Assembly (NCBI GenBank): GCA_964591275.1
Contig: CAZQAE010000002.1
Span: 1-64,000, forward strand
Length of the DNA stretch: 64,000 nucleotides
Origin: G963674685 sp964591275
GTDB taxonomy: Bacteria; Lernaellota; Lernaellaia; JACKCT01
Direction: 5' to 3'
Shown here piece by piece: positions 19,401 through 27,732 of this stretch. A model generated the notes under the pieces. It saw nothing but the letters and a program-made list of their open reading frames with translations, made no database searches and was not told the DNA's origin. Numbering within the stretch: position 1 is the first letter of the stretch; each line of letters starts with the position of its first letter. The position numbers were made by a program, and so were the translations under genes.

Positions 19401-20699
19401 ATTGACGCCCTTTTCCATCGCTGTGGCGATTTTTTCTTTGGCCAGAGTCATGGAATCCGTCCCGCAGGGCTGCGTAGGCGGGGAAAGATCGGAGGGGTGT
19501 TTGAAACAAAACTCTTCTTTTGTTTTGCAGCCGAATATTTTCAAGGTCGAGTCGTTACAGTCAAAGAAACCTTTTTCGTTCAGCAACATGACCGCATCGC
19601 TGCTCGAATCGAAGAGTGTGCGAAATTTGGTTTCGGAACGTTGTAGTTTTTCTTTGATCAGCTTGCGGTTCGTGATGTCTGTATCGACGCCGCGATAGCC
19701 CATCAATTCTCCATTGGCGTCCAGAATCGGTACGCCGCTGGTCAACAAACAGACGCGCTCGCCGCCTTTTGAAATATTCCAGTTTTCAAGGTTTTTAATG
19801 GTTTTCTTTGAGATAATAATCTCTTGAAATATCGAACCCACGCGCTGGGCCTCGTCAGGGGGCATCAGATCAAAGGGCGTTTTCCCTAATAGTTCCTCCG
19901 ACTCATATCCCAAGACTTCTTTGACCTTGCCGGCGCAATAAATAAATCTCCCTTCCGTGTCCACCTCCCATGTCCAATCCGACATACTGTCAACGATTCC
20001 CTTTAAGCGCTCCTCGCTTTCAAGAAGTTCCTTCTCTGTTTTCTTGCGCTCGGAAATATCCCGAGTGACACCTAATATCTCCACCGGCAAACCATTGTCG
20101 TCGCGAATGAAAGAAGCGGTCATCTCAGTCCAGACCTTGCTTCCGTCCATTCTTATTTGCTCCAGTTCCATAATGGCGAAACGGTTCGGGTCCACTCCCG
20201 GCTCGTTGTCCCTGGCGATTTCTTGCATGATGGAATTTGTTGCAGCCTCGTACGATTCAACCGTCAAGGTGTCTATAAGAGGTATTTTTAGCGCCTGCTC
20301 GGCGGGGCAACCACGCAACCATGCAATGGAAGGGCTTAAGTAAGTAAACTCCTGGCTAAAATTTATGGTCCAAATCACATCGGTGACGTTTTCAGCCAGC
20401 AGCCGATAACGCGCCTCGCTCTCACGCAGTTTTTCCGTTCTCGCCCGGACTTCATCCTCCAGCCGGTCGCGCTGCCGGGCCAGGGCTTCTTTTGAATTAT
20501 TCACACTATGAATCAGCTTGTTCAGGGCTTTTTCGAGTTCGCCGAGTTCGCCGTCGCTGTCTGGTTTAAGCGGCGTTATCGTTTCGCTTTCGCCGACATC
20601 GGCTAAATGTCGCGTAATTTCGGTCAGGCGTTCGCAGGCTGCCTTGGAAGCATTGTTCATATTGAATTCATTCTTTTTTTGTCGGCCATTCTGTCGCAT
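16410..20699 (-). CDS. Soluble hybrid histidine kinase with five PAS domains, two receivers and HPt
   Basis: The 1429-residue protein has no membrane span. Order: N-terminal coiled region with a HAMP-like start, five PAS domains (~95-720, each beginning in the RYRLLAENVTD / RLKGIVDSMSD / KFRTLFDSSSD / RFRVVTDAAQD style), HisKA with H774 (FLANMSHEIRTPMNG), HATPase_c (N box INLAGNALKF, G boxes DTGIGIP and GGTGLGLSI), receiver 1 with D1065 (IIDMLMPGMSG), receiver 2 with D1211 (LMDCQMPEMDG), and an HPt domain with H1374 (VAHTIKGAAGN). It forms a full phosphorelay in one chain. The final output regulator is not encoded nearby. The ATG at 20660 is an alternative start. Confidence 0.93.
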   Translation of the reverse strand: MRQNGRQKKNEFNMNNASKAACERLTEITRHLADVGESETITPLKPDSDGELGELEKALNKLIHSVNNSKEALARQRDRLEDEVRARTEKLRESEARYRLLAENVTDVIWTINFSQEFTYLSPSIAWLRGCPAEQALKIPLIDTLTVESYEAATNSIMQEIARDNEPGVDPNRFAIMELEQIRMDGSKVWTEMTASFIRDDNGLPVEILGVTRDISERKKTEKELLESEERLKGIVDSMSDWTWEVDTEGRFIYCAGKVKEVLGYESEELLGKTPFDLMPPDEAQRVGSIFQEIIISKKTIKNLENWNISKGGERVCLLTSGVPILDANGELMGYRGVDTDITNRKLIKEKLQRSETKFRTLFDSSSDAVMLLNEKGFFDCNDSTLKIFGCKTKEEFCFKHPSDLSPPTQPCGTDSMTLAKEKIATAMEKGVNRLEWMHSRTSGEEFPADVLLNAMELDGEKVVQAVVRDISERREKEEKLKESEQRFRVVTDAAQDAIVMIDGKGNTSLWNPAAEKIFGFTNEEIIGHNLHKFLPPASFRADHLRAFSVFQKSGKGGAIGKTLELSALRKDGEEIEVELSLSALYLGGQWCAIGIARDISERKSAERELTNALKTTQSILEGMPFGVTIIGRDKRIRRANIAAQKMFGKTEEELIGKECHQYICPALQNKCPILDLNQEVDRSEKTVLGPNGELIPVLKSVLPVEINGEEVLLEAFVDISELKEVQRKLELSMEEEEQANTRLQEQTARANHLAAVAELANAAKSDFLANMSHEIRTPMNGVIGMTGLILDTALTEEQRDFANTIRRSGDALLSIINDILDFSKIEAGKLELETIDFDLRTAMEDVGELLAIRACEKGLEFILDVDPEAPSLLCGDPGRLRQILINLAGNALKFTSEGEVSVGVSLLHEDEDKATLRFRVNDTGIGIPKDRQEMLFEPFTQADGSTTRKFGGTGLGLSISRKMAELMGGEIGVLSKMDKGSEFWFTAIFGKQKKAPGQPVEMLENLQGKRVLIVDDNESVRRVLAKTLKTWECRYDEAANGEAAWLKLKLGQVENDPFHIGIIDMLMPGMSGEDLGRKIKKDPKLSNLPIMVMLTSMGNRGDAARVKEVGFGAYLTKPIKHSQLYDALITVINKGAGHGEDERKTLITRHTVIEHKKHKTRILLAEDNIVNQKVATAILKKLGYHADVANNGVEALRALEETPYEVVLMDCQMPEMDGYEATARIRDASSAVIRHDVPIIALTAGVLKGDREKCIEAGMDDFVEKPIRPKELLEALERALQDMSSLAAGENEQLIENGLPPQSDSVATKSGKAPVVPEMTVFNKGALLEKLSGDVKTTDMLIQVFLEDIPLQIEAINQALDSGDTEQTCLVAHTIKGAAGNLCADSLQKLAQEIETAARADDMLSITQKIQNLPKEFEKFKVQANLRT

Positions 20700-20819
20700 A
20701 AAAAAATATTGCTATTTATCCATCACTCGTCATGCAGCCGTACCCACACGACTACACAGCAGTACTATCGTCTTTTTAAGGAATTTTCTTGAATGAAATT
20801 TGGCGTCGCCCTTGGGTTT

Positions 20820-21998
20820 CTATCCCTTGCGACCATTGGATGACGGCGAGGCATTTTTGTGTCGTCCGTCGCGCAGCAATCTTTGATATTCTTCGTATTC
20901 CTGTTTCGTATTCAAATTCTTTAGATGCGCCTTGCCGAATTTATCCAGCTCTATAAAGCGAATACGGTTTTCTGGAAAAATCCTCTTGATGCGATGCCCG
21001 CCGGCGCCAAGCACAGCGTTTATTGTCAGCATCATGCGCTTACGGTACACCGCAAATAGCGGCTCATAATGCCGGTCCACGGTCGTTGGAACAACGCCGT
21101 CATAATCGTGAGCCTCGGCCAGCATGGCCTTGATGAGCGTTAAATCGATATCAGGAATATCACAGGCCACAAAAAAGTTGCGGTCGCTTTTTGAGGCTTC
21201 CAGGCAGGTGGCTATGCCCATAAGAGGGCCATGCCCAAGGGATTTATCCGGCAGAATTGTTGCGTCGAAGCCGATCCATTTGTCCGGTTCGTTGGAACTT
21301 ATTATGATTTTATCAAAGACGGAACGAAGCTGATGATATATGTGCTCCATCAAGGACCGACCCTGTATCAGAAGCTCGCACTTGTCGCTTCCCATCCTCC
21401 GACTCAATCCTCCGGCCAGAATGACGGCGGTGGGCGGCTCATCCAAAATCCAGCGGTTATCGAGGATTTTCAGCGCGTCGAAATCGAAATCGAATTTGGT
21501 CCCGTCGGATAAAACCGTTTTGTCCGCGTAGTCTTTTACGGCTCGGGCTGAATTTTTATATTTGGGGGCATCCTTTTTCCGAACCATGAGGAAAAGACCC
21601 GGCGAAACAACCTGACGCAGGCTGTTGGATTCGCAAATCACCAGGGCACCCGGGCCAATTTTCTCGACCAGCGCTTCCATCCCCTCTTTCAGGTGCGCTT
21701 TCATCACGCGCAGCCAGAAAACACGATTGGCCCCGGCTTTGAGCAGGCGCGTCGTGTCCTTTCCCGGCGGCCCGAACGCTTCTTCGGTCAGGCAGTAGTC
21801 GCCGGTCAGCGAAGTGCATACGCCGCAACCCTCCCCTCCGCGAGGGCACCGACCGTCTCTTTCCTGAATGGTCGTAACTTTGACGGCAATGATATTGTGC
21901 TGTTTTTTGAAACGCTCGATCAGCGAACAGGCAAAAGTCGTCTTGCCGGCGTTCCTCCCCGCCGCACCCACCATCAGCATTCCGGGAGCGTAAATCAT
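20820..21998 (-). CDS. mobA: MobB-like P-loop domain fused to MobA molybdenum cofactor guanylyltransferase
   Basis: Residues 1-185 form a P-loop domain (VGAAGRNAGKTTFACSLIERF, Walker A GRNAGKTT) with a Cys cluster (CPRGGEGCGVC) resembling MobB-type GTPases. Residues ~189-370 are MobA: VILAGGLSRRMGSDKCEL is the nucleotide-binding signature, and LGHGPLMGI and FFVACDIPDID are conserved blocks. MobA attaches GMP to molybdopterin to give the bis-MGD cofactor. It heads, on the minus strand, toward the hybrid kinase and follows the small gene and fdhE, so these form a molybdoenzyme maturation cluster. Confidence 0.85.
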   Translation of the reverse strand: MIYAPGMLMVGAAGRNAGKTTFACSLIERFKKQHNIIAVKVTTIQERDGRCPRGGEGCGVCTSLTGDYCLTEEAFGPPGKDTTRLLKAGANRVFWLRVMKAHLKEGMEALVEKIGPGALVICESNSLRQVVSPGLFLMVRKKDAPKYKNSARAVKDYADKTVLSDGTKFDFDFDALKILDNRWILDEPPTAVILAGGLSRRMGSDKCELLIQGRSLMEHIYHQLRSVFDKIIISSNEPDKWIGFDATILPDKSLGHGPLMGIATCLEASKSDRNFFVACDIPDIDLTLIKAMLAEAHDYDGVVPTTVDRHYEPLFAVYRKRMMLTINAVLGAGGHRIKRIFPENRIRFIELDKFGKAHLKNLNTKQEYEEYQRLLRDGRHKNASPSSNGRKG

Positions 21999-22014
21999 TT
22001 TCTTTATAGGCGTC

Positions 22015-22206
22015 TCATTTGAAGCAACCGAGCTGACACATCACGATTTTTATGCTGTTTTCATCGCAGATGCGCCTGATGTCTTTAAGCTTGATCTCCA
22101 GTTTTTCGGCCAGCATAAAAGCCTTCGCGCAAGGCAGCGCCATGTGTCCGTCCACTTCCGAGGCGGCATTTTTTACGGCCTCCGTGTGTTTCTCGTCCGA
22201 ACCCAT
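22015..22206 (-). CDS. Small conserved protein of molybdoenzyme maturation clusters
   Basis: A 63-residue protein; GHMALPCAKAFMLAEKLEIKL and IVMCQLGCFK contain three cysteines, with a short DNA-binding-like helical pair between. From memory, similar small proteins with a LPCAKAF...CQLGCF pattern sit beside formate dehydrogenase accessory genes. It lies between fdhE and mobA on the same strand, with a good AAAAGGAGG site upstream. The function is unknown; a metal-binding or regulatory role is inference. Confidence 0.65.
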   Translation of the reverse strand: MGSDEKHTEAVKNAASEVDGHMALPCAKAFMLAEKLEIKLKDIRRICDENSIKIVMCQLGCFK

Positions 22207-22232
22207 TGTGTCCTCCTTTTAGGAATTTTCCA

Positions 22233-22913
22233 TCAATAGTGAGGCCGCTGGTACCCTTCCCGTTCGGCGACCATGTCGAAGGTCATCGTGATGGTGTCCT
22301 CTTCCCAAGGAATAATCATCTCGCCATCCGACAGCTTCCGCTCGTCGATAGTTTTGACGTAATGCTTGCATTCGTCACAGGTCATAATAGGACGGATTGC
22401 GTCGTCGGCAACCATTAATGCGCCCAGTTTGTCTTGATCCTGACATCCGCAGAAAGGGCACTGCATAAGCTGAGCCTCCCAGTGCAATTCGCACAGCGAA
22501 CAGACCAGAAGCCATCTGCCGTCTTTGCGTCCTTGCTTGAGATAAGCAGGAGCGGCACCGCAGATCGGGCAGGATGCGGTCTGCTCAACCGCCTGGCTGA
22601 GGTTTTGTTCGATGAAGCGCGCGGCCTTAATGACAAAAGGCGTCGCCAGAATCCGCCCAAAGGAAATTAACGCGAAATACGGCGAACCAACTTCCTCCGC
22701 CAGGTCCTTCATGCGCTGATCTTCCCAGTGGAAAACCGAATCGGACGCCAGCGTTACAAAAAAATCCCCGTGCGTTTCGCCGTATGTCAAAATGCTCTCG
22801 ATTTCGTCGTTCACCGCGCCCAGTCCACGCAGACTCGCGGTAATCTCATCGCCCAGGTGCTTTTCAAGACACTCCGCAGCCACAGCCCAATTCAGACCGT
22901 TTATCTCCGGCAT
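22233..22913 (-). CDS. fdhE: Formate dehydrogenase accessory protein FdhE
   Basis: The C-terminal two thirds carry the FdhE rubredoxin-like cysteine pairs: CPICG, CSLCELHW, CPFCGC and CDECKHY. FdhE acts in the cytoplasm during maturation of molybdenum/tungsten formate dehydrogenases. The open frame extends to an ATG at 23003, but that adds a hydrophobic 30 residues that look unlike the family. A strong AAAGGAGG lies 16 bases before the ATG at 22913 and 8 bases before an in-frame ATA, so the start is uncertain. The protein is shorter at its N-terminus than typical FdhE. No formate dehydrogenase subunit gene is in this window. Confidence 0.8.
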   Translation of the reverse strand: MPEINGLNWAVAAECLEKHLGDEITASLRGLGAVNDEIESILTYGETHGDFFVTLASDSVFHWEDQRMKDLAEEVGSPYFALISFGRILATPFVIKAARFIEQNLSQAVEQTASCPICGAAPAYLKQGRKDGRWLLVCSLCELHWEAQLMQCPFCGCQDQDKLGALMVADDAIRPIMTCDECKHYVKTIDERKLSDGEMIIPWEEDTITMTFDMVAEREGYQRPHY

Positions 22914-23141
22914 ATTTTTTATGGCGCTGACCTCCTTTCCCAAGGCGGGAACATACAGGAGCAGTACGACTGTAGGCAAGAGGAGTCTGATAACTGGGGA
23001 CACCCAATCCGTTCAACCATTCGCTTGGAAAGCTGCTTCGGCAAAACCAAAAATAATTCCGCCCGACAAATAATCGTCCTGACGGGTAGTCCCAGTAATC
23101 GATTTGCTGGAAAATAATTTTTGATTTGAGGCTTCGCCGGG

Positions 23142-23963
23142 TTAGGAGCCTGGTTTGAGAAACCTGCGCGCATTGCCCCCACGCACGCCCGGCAAAGCGT
23201 CCGGCGGCAGCCCGAAGCGCTCAATGCTGTCGAGAGCCTCCTGGTAGGGATAGGGAACGTTCGGCCAGTCCGAACCGAAGCATATCCTGCGTGCGTGACG
23301 TTTAAGCATTTTGTCGTCGCCGCGCCAAGACGCATCGAACAGTTCGGTTTTCACATTGATCATCGTCGTGTCCAAAAACATATTCGGGCAGTCACCCAGC
23401 ATTTCCAAAAAGCCATCGAACTCGAAGCCCCCCATATGCGCGACGCATACGCGCAAGGTGGGATATCGCTTCATCAATCGCCGGAAAAACTTCAGGCCCA
23501 CGAACTCATTAGCATAGGGCGCGGTGCCGATGTGCATGATGATCGGGAATTGCCGATCCATGCTCGGAATGTAAAGAGCATCGAGGCGCGGATCGTTGAT
23601 ATCGAAGTGCTGAACCAGAGGCTGAAACTTGAATCCATGAATGTGCGGCGACTCCAAAGCGTGGTCGATGCATTCGCGCAGGTCGTCGTCTTCCACGTGC
23701 ACGCTGGCGAAGGGCTTGAATATCTCGTACTCGGCACCGACGCTTTCCATAAATTCGTTCAAGGGACGGGCCACGCCTTTTTTGTGGGGATAACTTAAGG
23801 CCGTCGCCATCGCCACGCCGTGGTCGGCCAGCGTCTGCGCGACCTGCTCGACATGCTGGCGATGAACGCGCCAGTCATAGGACTCGAAATAATTCCACAC
23901 CGCCTCAAACATTCCCGGCGGGAAAAGATGCACGTGCATGTCGATGATTGCAGCCGATTTCAT
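23142..23963 (-). CDS. Amidohydrolase-family (TIM-barrel) metal-dependent hydrolase
   Basis: A 273-residue protein starting MKSAAIIDMHVHLFPPG; DMHVHLFP is the first-strand H-x-H metal site, HGFKFQPLVQHFDINDP the strand-4 region, PIIMHIGTAP and VCVAHMGGFE carry metal His residues, and FGSDWPNVPYP gives the strand-8 Asp. This is the Amidohydro_2 (ACMSD-like) pattern. The substrate cannot be told. It ends about 230 bases before fdhE on the same strand and is probably independent. Confidence 0.82.
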   Translation of the reverse strand: MKSAAIIDMHVHLFPPGMFEAVWNYFESYDWRVHRQHVEQVAQTLADHGVAMATALSYPHKKGVARPLNEFMESVGAEYEIFKPFASVHVEDDDLRECIDHALESPHIHGFKFQPLVQHFDINDPRLDALYIPSMDRQFPIIMHIGTAPYANEFVGLKFFRRLMKRYPTLRVCVAHMGGFEFDGFLEMLGDCPNMFLDTTMINVKTELFDASWRGDDKMLKRHARRICFGSDWPNVPYPYQEALDSIERFGLPPDALPGVRGGNARRFLKPGS

Positions 23964-24013
23964 GGGATATCCTTAGCCGAAGCGGGTAATTTTTAACTTC
24001 GAAATTCTATCTT

Positions 24014-25846
24014 CTAATACAACAGTTCGAGATAGCTAGCCAGATCGATCTTGGTTTTGTGCAGCGTTTTGGAATCCGACACATGTCGCGGCGTCACTTC
24101 GTTGCACTGCTTACCCAAAAACTCCAAAAAGAGCGATTCGCGTTTTTCGCAAATGCCTGAGTCGTAAATGAACACCAGATTTTCCGATTCGATATAGCTG
24201 CTGCGCAAAGACAGGTTAAAGGAACCCGCCGCCGCCAACATGCCGTCGAACAAATATTCCTTGCTGTGGTGATAGGGTTGCCTCGCATGCTCGTCATCAA
24301 TGCCCTTCACTTCGTAAACACGAATTCCGGCGTCCAGCAGTTTGGCGAGGTAGTTCAGGGTGGCGAAATAGCCCGCCGCCATGTGCACTTCCCGACCGGT
24401 TTTTAATGAGTTGGTGACGATACGAACATCCACGCCCCGATTCGCCGCATCGACAAGCACCTCGCGCAACAGGCAATCGGGAAGAATAATATATTGCGAT
24501 GAAATGTATATTCGTTTGACGGCGGCCTGCATCGCGCACGCCAGCGAAAACATGGTTCTGTATTGCCTCGACCAGGGCCGCGACTGCACGAAAAGAGCCG
24601 CGACGCCCTTTCCGTCTTGTGTGGATGGGGGCAACTGTCGCGGCAGCGCATCCTCGTTTTGCGTTTTGGCGGCTTCTTTGAAATTGGACACAAATCCATT
24701 CTGAATTCTATCGACAATCGGCCCCTCAAAATATAGGTCCAGATCGCGCCAACTGGTGAAATAGGGATCCTCAATATTGCGACCGCCGACGATTGCTCTT
24801 TTCCCGTCGGCGACCATTATCTTTTCGTGAATCGCCCAATCGAGAAGAGGCACCGAAGGAAGCCCCCCCGGCCCCTTAAAGGAGGGAAGATATTGTTCCA
24901 GCAAATCGATTCCCCGAATTTCCGGAGTCTCCTCCCGAAGGATTTTCATGAGCCAATGAGATACGGCGGCGTCCTTATCCAGCGTCGTAGCGCTCGTTTC
25001 ACTCAGTGCGCGTCCTCGAAAAAATACCATGTTGACGCCGCCGCCGGCATCCAGGGCGCCTTGAAAATGCTGGATGATCTCCTCTATGGAAGGCAGTTTC
25101 TCGATGTCCTCGTTCAGTGTCCTGGTCAGCTCTTTAAAAAACCGGCCGAGCCGAAGCCTCATGGCGCTGATCGGCGAGGTCGGAATCTGGCTGTCGGCGT
25201 TGAGGAGGACATTGACTTCCACGCGCTGTTCAATTTTCGCCGCCAATGCCTTGAGAATCTCACTGGCGGCGCCGGTGTGTCCGAGCGTATAGGTCTGCAG
25301 GTTTATCTGCTCACCGGCTTCATGGATCATGGAAAGACGACGAGCGAGCGCATCGGGACCATCATCGAGATACTCAACGCTATTGCCGACGCAGAATGAT
25401 GCGCCCCCGACTCTTTCCAACAGGGGGATGAACTCCGCAGAGGATATCTCGGGCATTCCAAGGGGTCTCGCATACGAGATTTCAATCTCGCAGATTTTTC
25501 GGCCCGATCCACCGGCGGAATCGACGGCGAGAATGGGCACGCGGCACCGTCCGGTATCCATGAGATAGGGAATGGAAACTTCAACCTGATAATCGCCTTC
25601 ACCCGAGGGCGCCAGAGTGCAGGCGGGGTCCGGATGAAAATCGTGCGTTGCAAAGAGCATCGTATGACGCCAGTCGAGCTTCACGCTCTGGATGGACGCA
25701 TTCTCATTTCCTGAAAAGACTCGGCATCGAACTTTAACCCGATCGGAGCCGTCGTTATGAACAATAGGCGGCAGAGCGCGGACATTCTTGATAACAACAA
25801 GTGTAGCGCCGCTTCGTCCGGGGAGGTTGGATTGTTTATCGTCCAT
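24014..25846 (-). CDS. Phospholipase D-like protein with N-terminal beta domain
   Basis: The 610-residue protein has two HKD motifs of the form HxKxxxxD: H340-E-K...D347 (AIHEKIMVADG) followed by GGRNI, and a C-terminal HHSKEYLFDG followed by AAGSFN. Together they form one phospholipase D/cardiolipin-synthase active site. Residues 1-130 look like a beta-sandwich and are not part of the PLD core. There is no signal peptide or membrane span, unlike cardiolipin synthases. AAAGG lies about 11 bases before the ATG. Substrate unknown; phospholipid or nucleic acid are both possible. Confidence 0.82.
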   Translation of the reverse strand: MDDKQSNLPGRSGATLVVIKNVRALPPIVHNDGSDRVKVRCRVFSGNENASIQSVKLDWRHTMLFATHDFHPDPACTLAPSGEGDYQVEVSIPYLMDTGRCRVPILAVDSAGGSGRKICEIEISYARPLGMPEISSAEFIPLLERVGGASFCVGNSVEYLDDGPDALARRLSMIHEAGEQINLQTYTLGHTGAASEILKALAAKIEQRVEVNVLLNADSQIPTSPISAMRLRLGRFFKELTRTLNEDIEKLPSIEEIIQHFQGALDAGGGVNMVFFRGRALSETSATTLDKDAAVSHWLMKILREETPEIRGIDLLEQYLPSFKGPGGLPSVPLLDWAIHEKIMVADGKRAIVGGRNIEDPYFTSWRDLDLYFEGPIVDRIQNGFVSNFKEAAKTQNEDALPRQLPPSTQDGKGVAALFVQSRPWSRQYRTMFSLACAMQAAVKRIYISSQYIILPDCLLREVLVDAANRGVDVRIVTNSLKTGREVHMAAGYFATLNYLAKLLDAGIRVYEVKGIDDEHARQPYHHSKEYLFDGMLAAAGSFNLSLRSSYIESENLVFIYDSGICEKRESLFLEFLGKQCNEVTPRHVSDSKTLHKTKIDLASYLELLY

Positions 25847-25985
25847 GCCGACCCATACCTTTCTTTGCAGTCTGAAAATAGCAGAAAGCCGCTGCCGGAG
25901 CCACAGGCAATTGCAAATAGGGGAATTTCGGTTGCTGAGTCCCTAAACGGGACGGGGGCAATTGGTCCACGAAAAGAAACACCGG

Positions 25986-26265
25986 CACAGCCGGGGGCGA
26001 CTGTGCTACATCACATTTTGTTTTTCGTAGATTTTAATCTCTTGGGGTTCAATTCCCCGCCGCTTGCGGCGTAGATAACTGCATCACCTAATTTGAATAC
26101 CCCGTCCGCTTGCGGCGCTGTAGTTTATTTGTAGGAGCGACATTGTTGTCGCGACCATGACGCTTCGCTTTTCGTGAATTTTATTGGATTTCCTGTTCGC
26201 TTGTCTTTTTCACTATAACGTTTTCGCCAAACAAAAACTGTGTAGCACAGGCACCCCCGCCTGTG
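25986..26265. repeat. MITE family A, copy 1 (with internal insertion)
   Basis: The ends 25986-26010 and 26241-26265 are 25-bp inverted repeats with a few mismatches of CACAGGCGAGGGCGCCTGTG plus CTACA. The inner flanks (TTTTCGTAGATTTTAAT and TTTTCGTGAATTTTATTGG) match copy 2 at 34918. About 150 bp of extra sequence, including two GCCGCTTGCGGCG hairpins, separates the two halves. No gene lies in 25847-26399. Confidence 0.7.
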
Positions 26266-26399
26266 GTCATCACCCGGAATTGTTGCTTGAAAGCGGCAAA
26301 TTGAGACGCGAAAAAATCCGTTGCGATAAAAATGCCCTTCCTATTAGCATGCCCTTGGAATTATGCTAGTATTCCTTCCGCATTGATTTGGAGAAAGAA

Positions 26400-27641
26400 A
26401 TGCCATTTATAAAACCGAATTCTCTGAGCGTTCTCGCACTGGCTTTTGCCATGATCTTTCTTTTCGCCTTTGCCTGCGCGGATGATGACGATGATAACGA
26501 CGACGCGCAGCCCGATGTCAACGATGATGACGTGAATGACGATGCTGATGATGATGTCAACGACGACGTCGATGACGACCTGGATGACGATGTTGACGAT
26601 GACATTGATGATGATGTCGATGACGATTCTGGACCTGAACCGATCTGCGTACAAGGCGTATTCGAGCCTTATTGGGGAGTTCTCCACGCGCACACCAGTT
26701 ACTCAGACGGTCAGCTCACCCCCGCCGACGCCTTCGCCCATGCCCGCGATGTGGCCGGGCTGGACATCATGATTGTCACGGATCATCTGGAGCAATTGTA
26801 TTTCCCCTTTCCGTCGGAACGATATGAAAAGTGCCTGGAGGAGTCTGACGACGCCTACGATCCCGGATTTTTTCTGACGGATTGCGGCTTCGAGTACGGC
26901 TCCGGTTTTCGCCTGCCGCTTTTTCAATCCACCGGTCACAACAACGTGTTCAACTCATTTTATCTTTTCCCCATCGTCCAACTCGATTTTCACGACTTTT
27001 ACGATGATCTCGTGCGATGCGTGGACTGCGTGGGTCAATTCAATCATCCCGTCAGCGATCCGCTTCAGCATTGGAATCATTTCGAGTATTTCCCGGTTGT
27101 GGACGTAAAAATGAATCTTTTCGAGTTCAATGGCGGTGGATTGGTTTGGGAAGCATTTTTCGAGGCCCTCGACGCCGGCTGGCACGTATCGCCCATGTAC
27201 AACCAGGACAACCATTCCCCCGACTGGGGAACGAAGGATGACCGCCGCTCCGGTTTCTTTTTGGCGGATCTCACGCGCGAAGACCTCTATGGCGCTATGA
27301 TGGAACGCCGTTCCTTTATGAGCTACGACAAAAACGCCTCCATCAGCATGATTGCCGATGAAAATTGCTGGATGGGTTCGATTCTCGAAGGATATGCCTC
27401 CTTGCCTCTGGACATTGAGGTGATGGATATCGACGACGGCGACGGATTTGTGTCCATCGAATTGTTCGGTCCGGAAATCGAACTTCTGGGAACGGTCGAT
27501 TGCGCCGGGGAAGTCATCTGCACGGCGAATTTCGATCCTCAGGTCGATGGACCGACTTACTTCGTCGCAAGGGCCACGCAAACAGACGGCGAATGGCTGG
27601 TCTCCGCGCCGATATGGGTTGCGCCCGGGGGTGCAAAATAA
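26400..27641 (+). CDS. PHP-domain metallohydrolase lipoprotein with Asp-rich linker
   Basis: The start is the ATG at 26400 after GGAGAAAG (a TTG at 26388 is the alternative). A signal peptide ends in a lipobox with Cys at residue 26 (FAFAC), followed by about 50 residues of almost pure Asp with Asn and Val. The rest is a PHP domain of the CehA/McbA type: LHAHTSYSDGQLTP (metal H-x-H and D), DIMIVTDHLEQL, VDCVGQFNHPVSDP, and YNQDNHSPDWG. The enzyme would be a metal-dependent phosphoesterase or hydrolase tethered to a membrane, probably on the outer surface. Substrate unknown. Confidence 0.85.
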   Translation: MPFIKPNSLSVLALAFAMIFLFAFACADDDDDNDDAQPDVNDDDVNDDADDDVNDDVDDDLDDDVDDDIDDDVDDDSGPEPICVQGVFEPYWGVLHAHTSYSDGQLTPADAFAHARDVAGLDIMIVTDHLEQLYFPFPSERYEKCLEESDDAYDPGFFLTDCGFEYGSGFRLPLFQSTGHNNVFNSFYLFPIVQLDFHDFYDDLVRCVDCVGQFNHPVSDPLQHWNHFEYFPVVDVKMNLFEFNGGGLVWEAFFEALDAGWHVSPMYNQDNHSPDWGTKDDRRSGFFLADLTREDLYGAMMERRSFMSYDKNASISMIADENCWMGSILEGYASLPLDIEVMDIDDGDGFVSIELFGPEIELLGTVDCAGEVICTANFDPQVDGPTYFVARATQTDGEWLVSAPIWVAPGGAK

Positions 27642-27732
27642 AAGATGCCCGAATCCTATACCGCTCGCATTGGGGCGATCTGGTTTCCGGGCAAATCTCT
27701 CAGCGACGAAACACATTATATCTTGGAGTGAG

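Noticed and set aside
26361..26693. Minus-strand ORF rich in Ile/Val near the PHP gene
   Set aside because: It is the antisense reading of the Asp-rich linker and has no independent signals.
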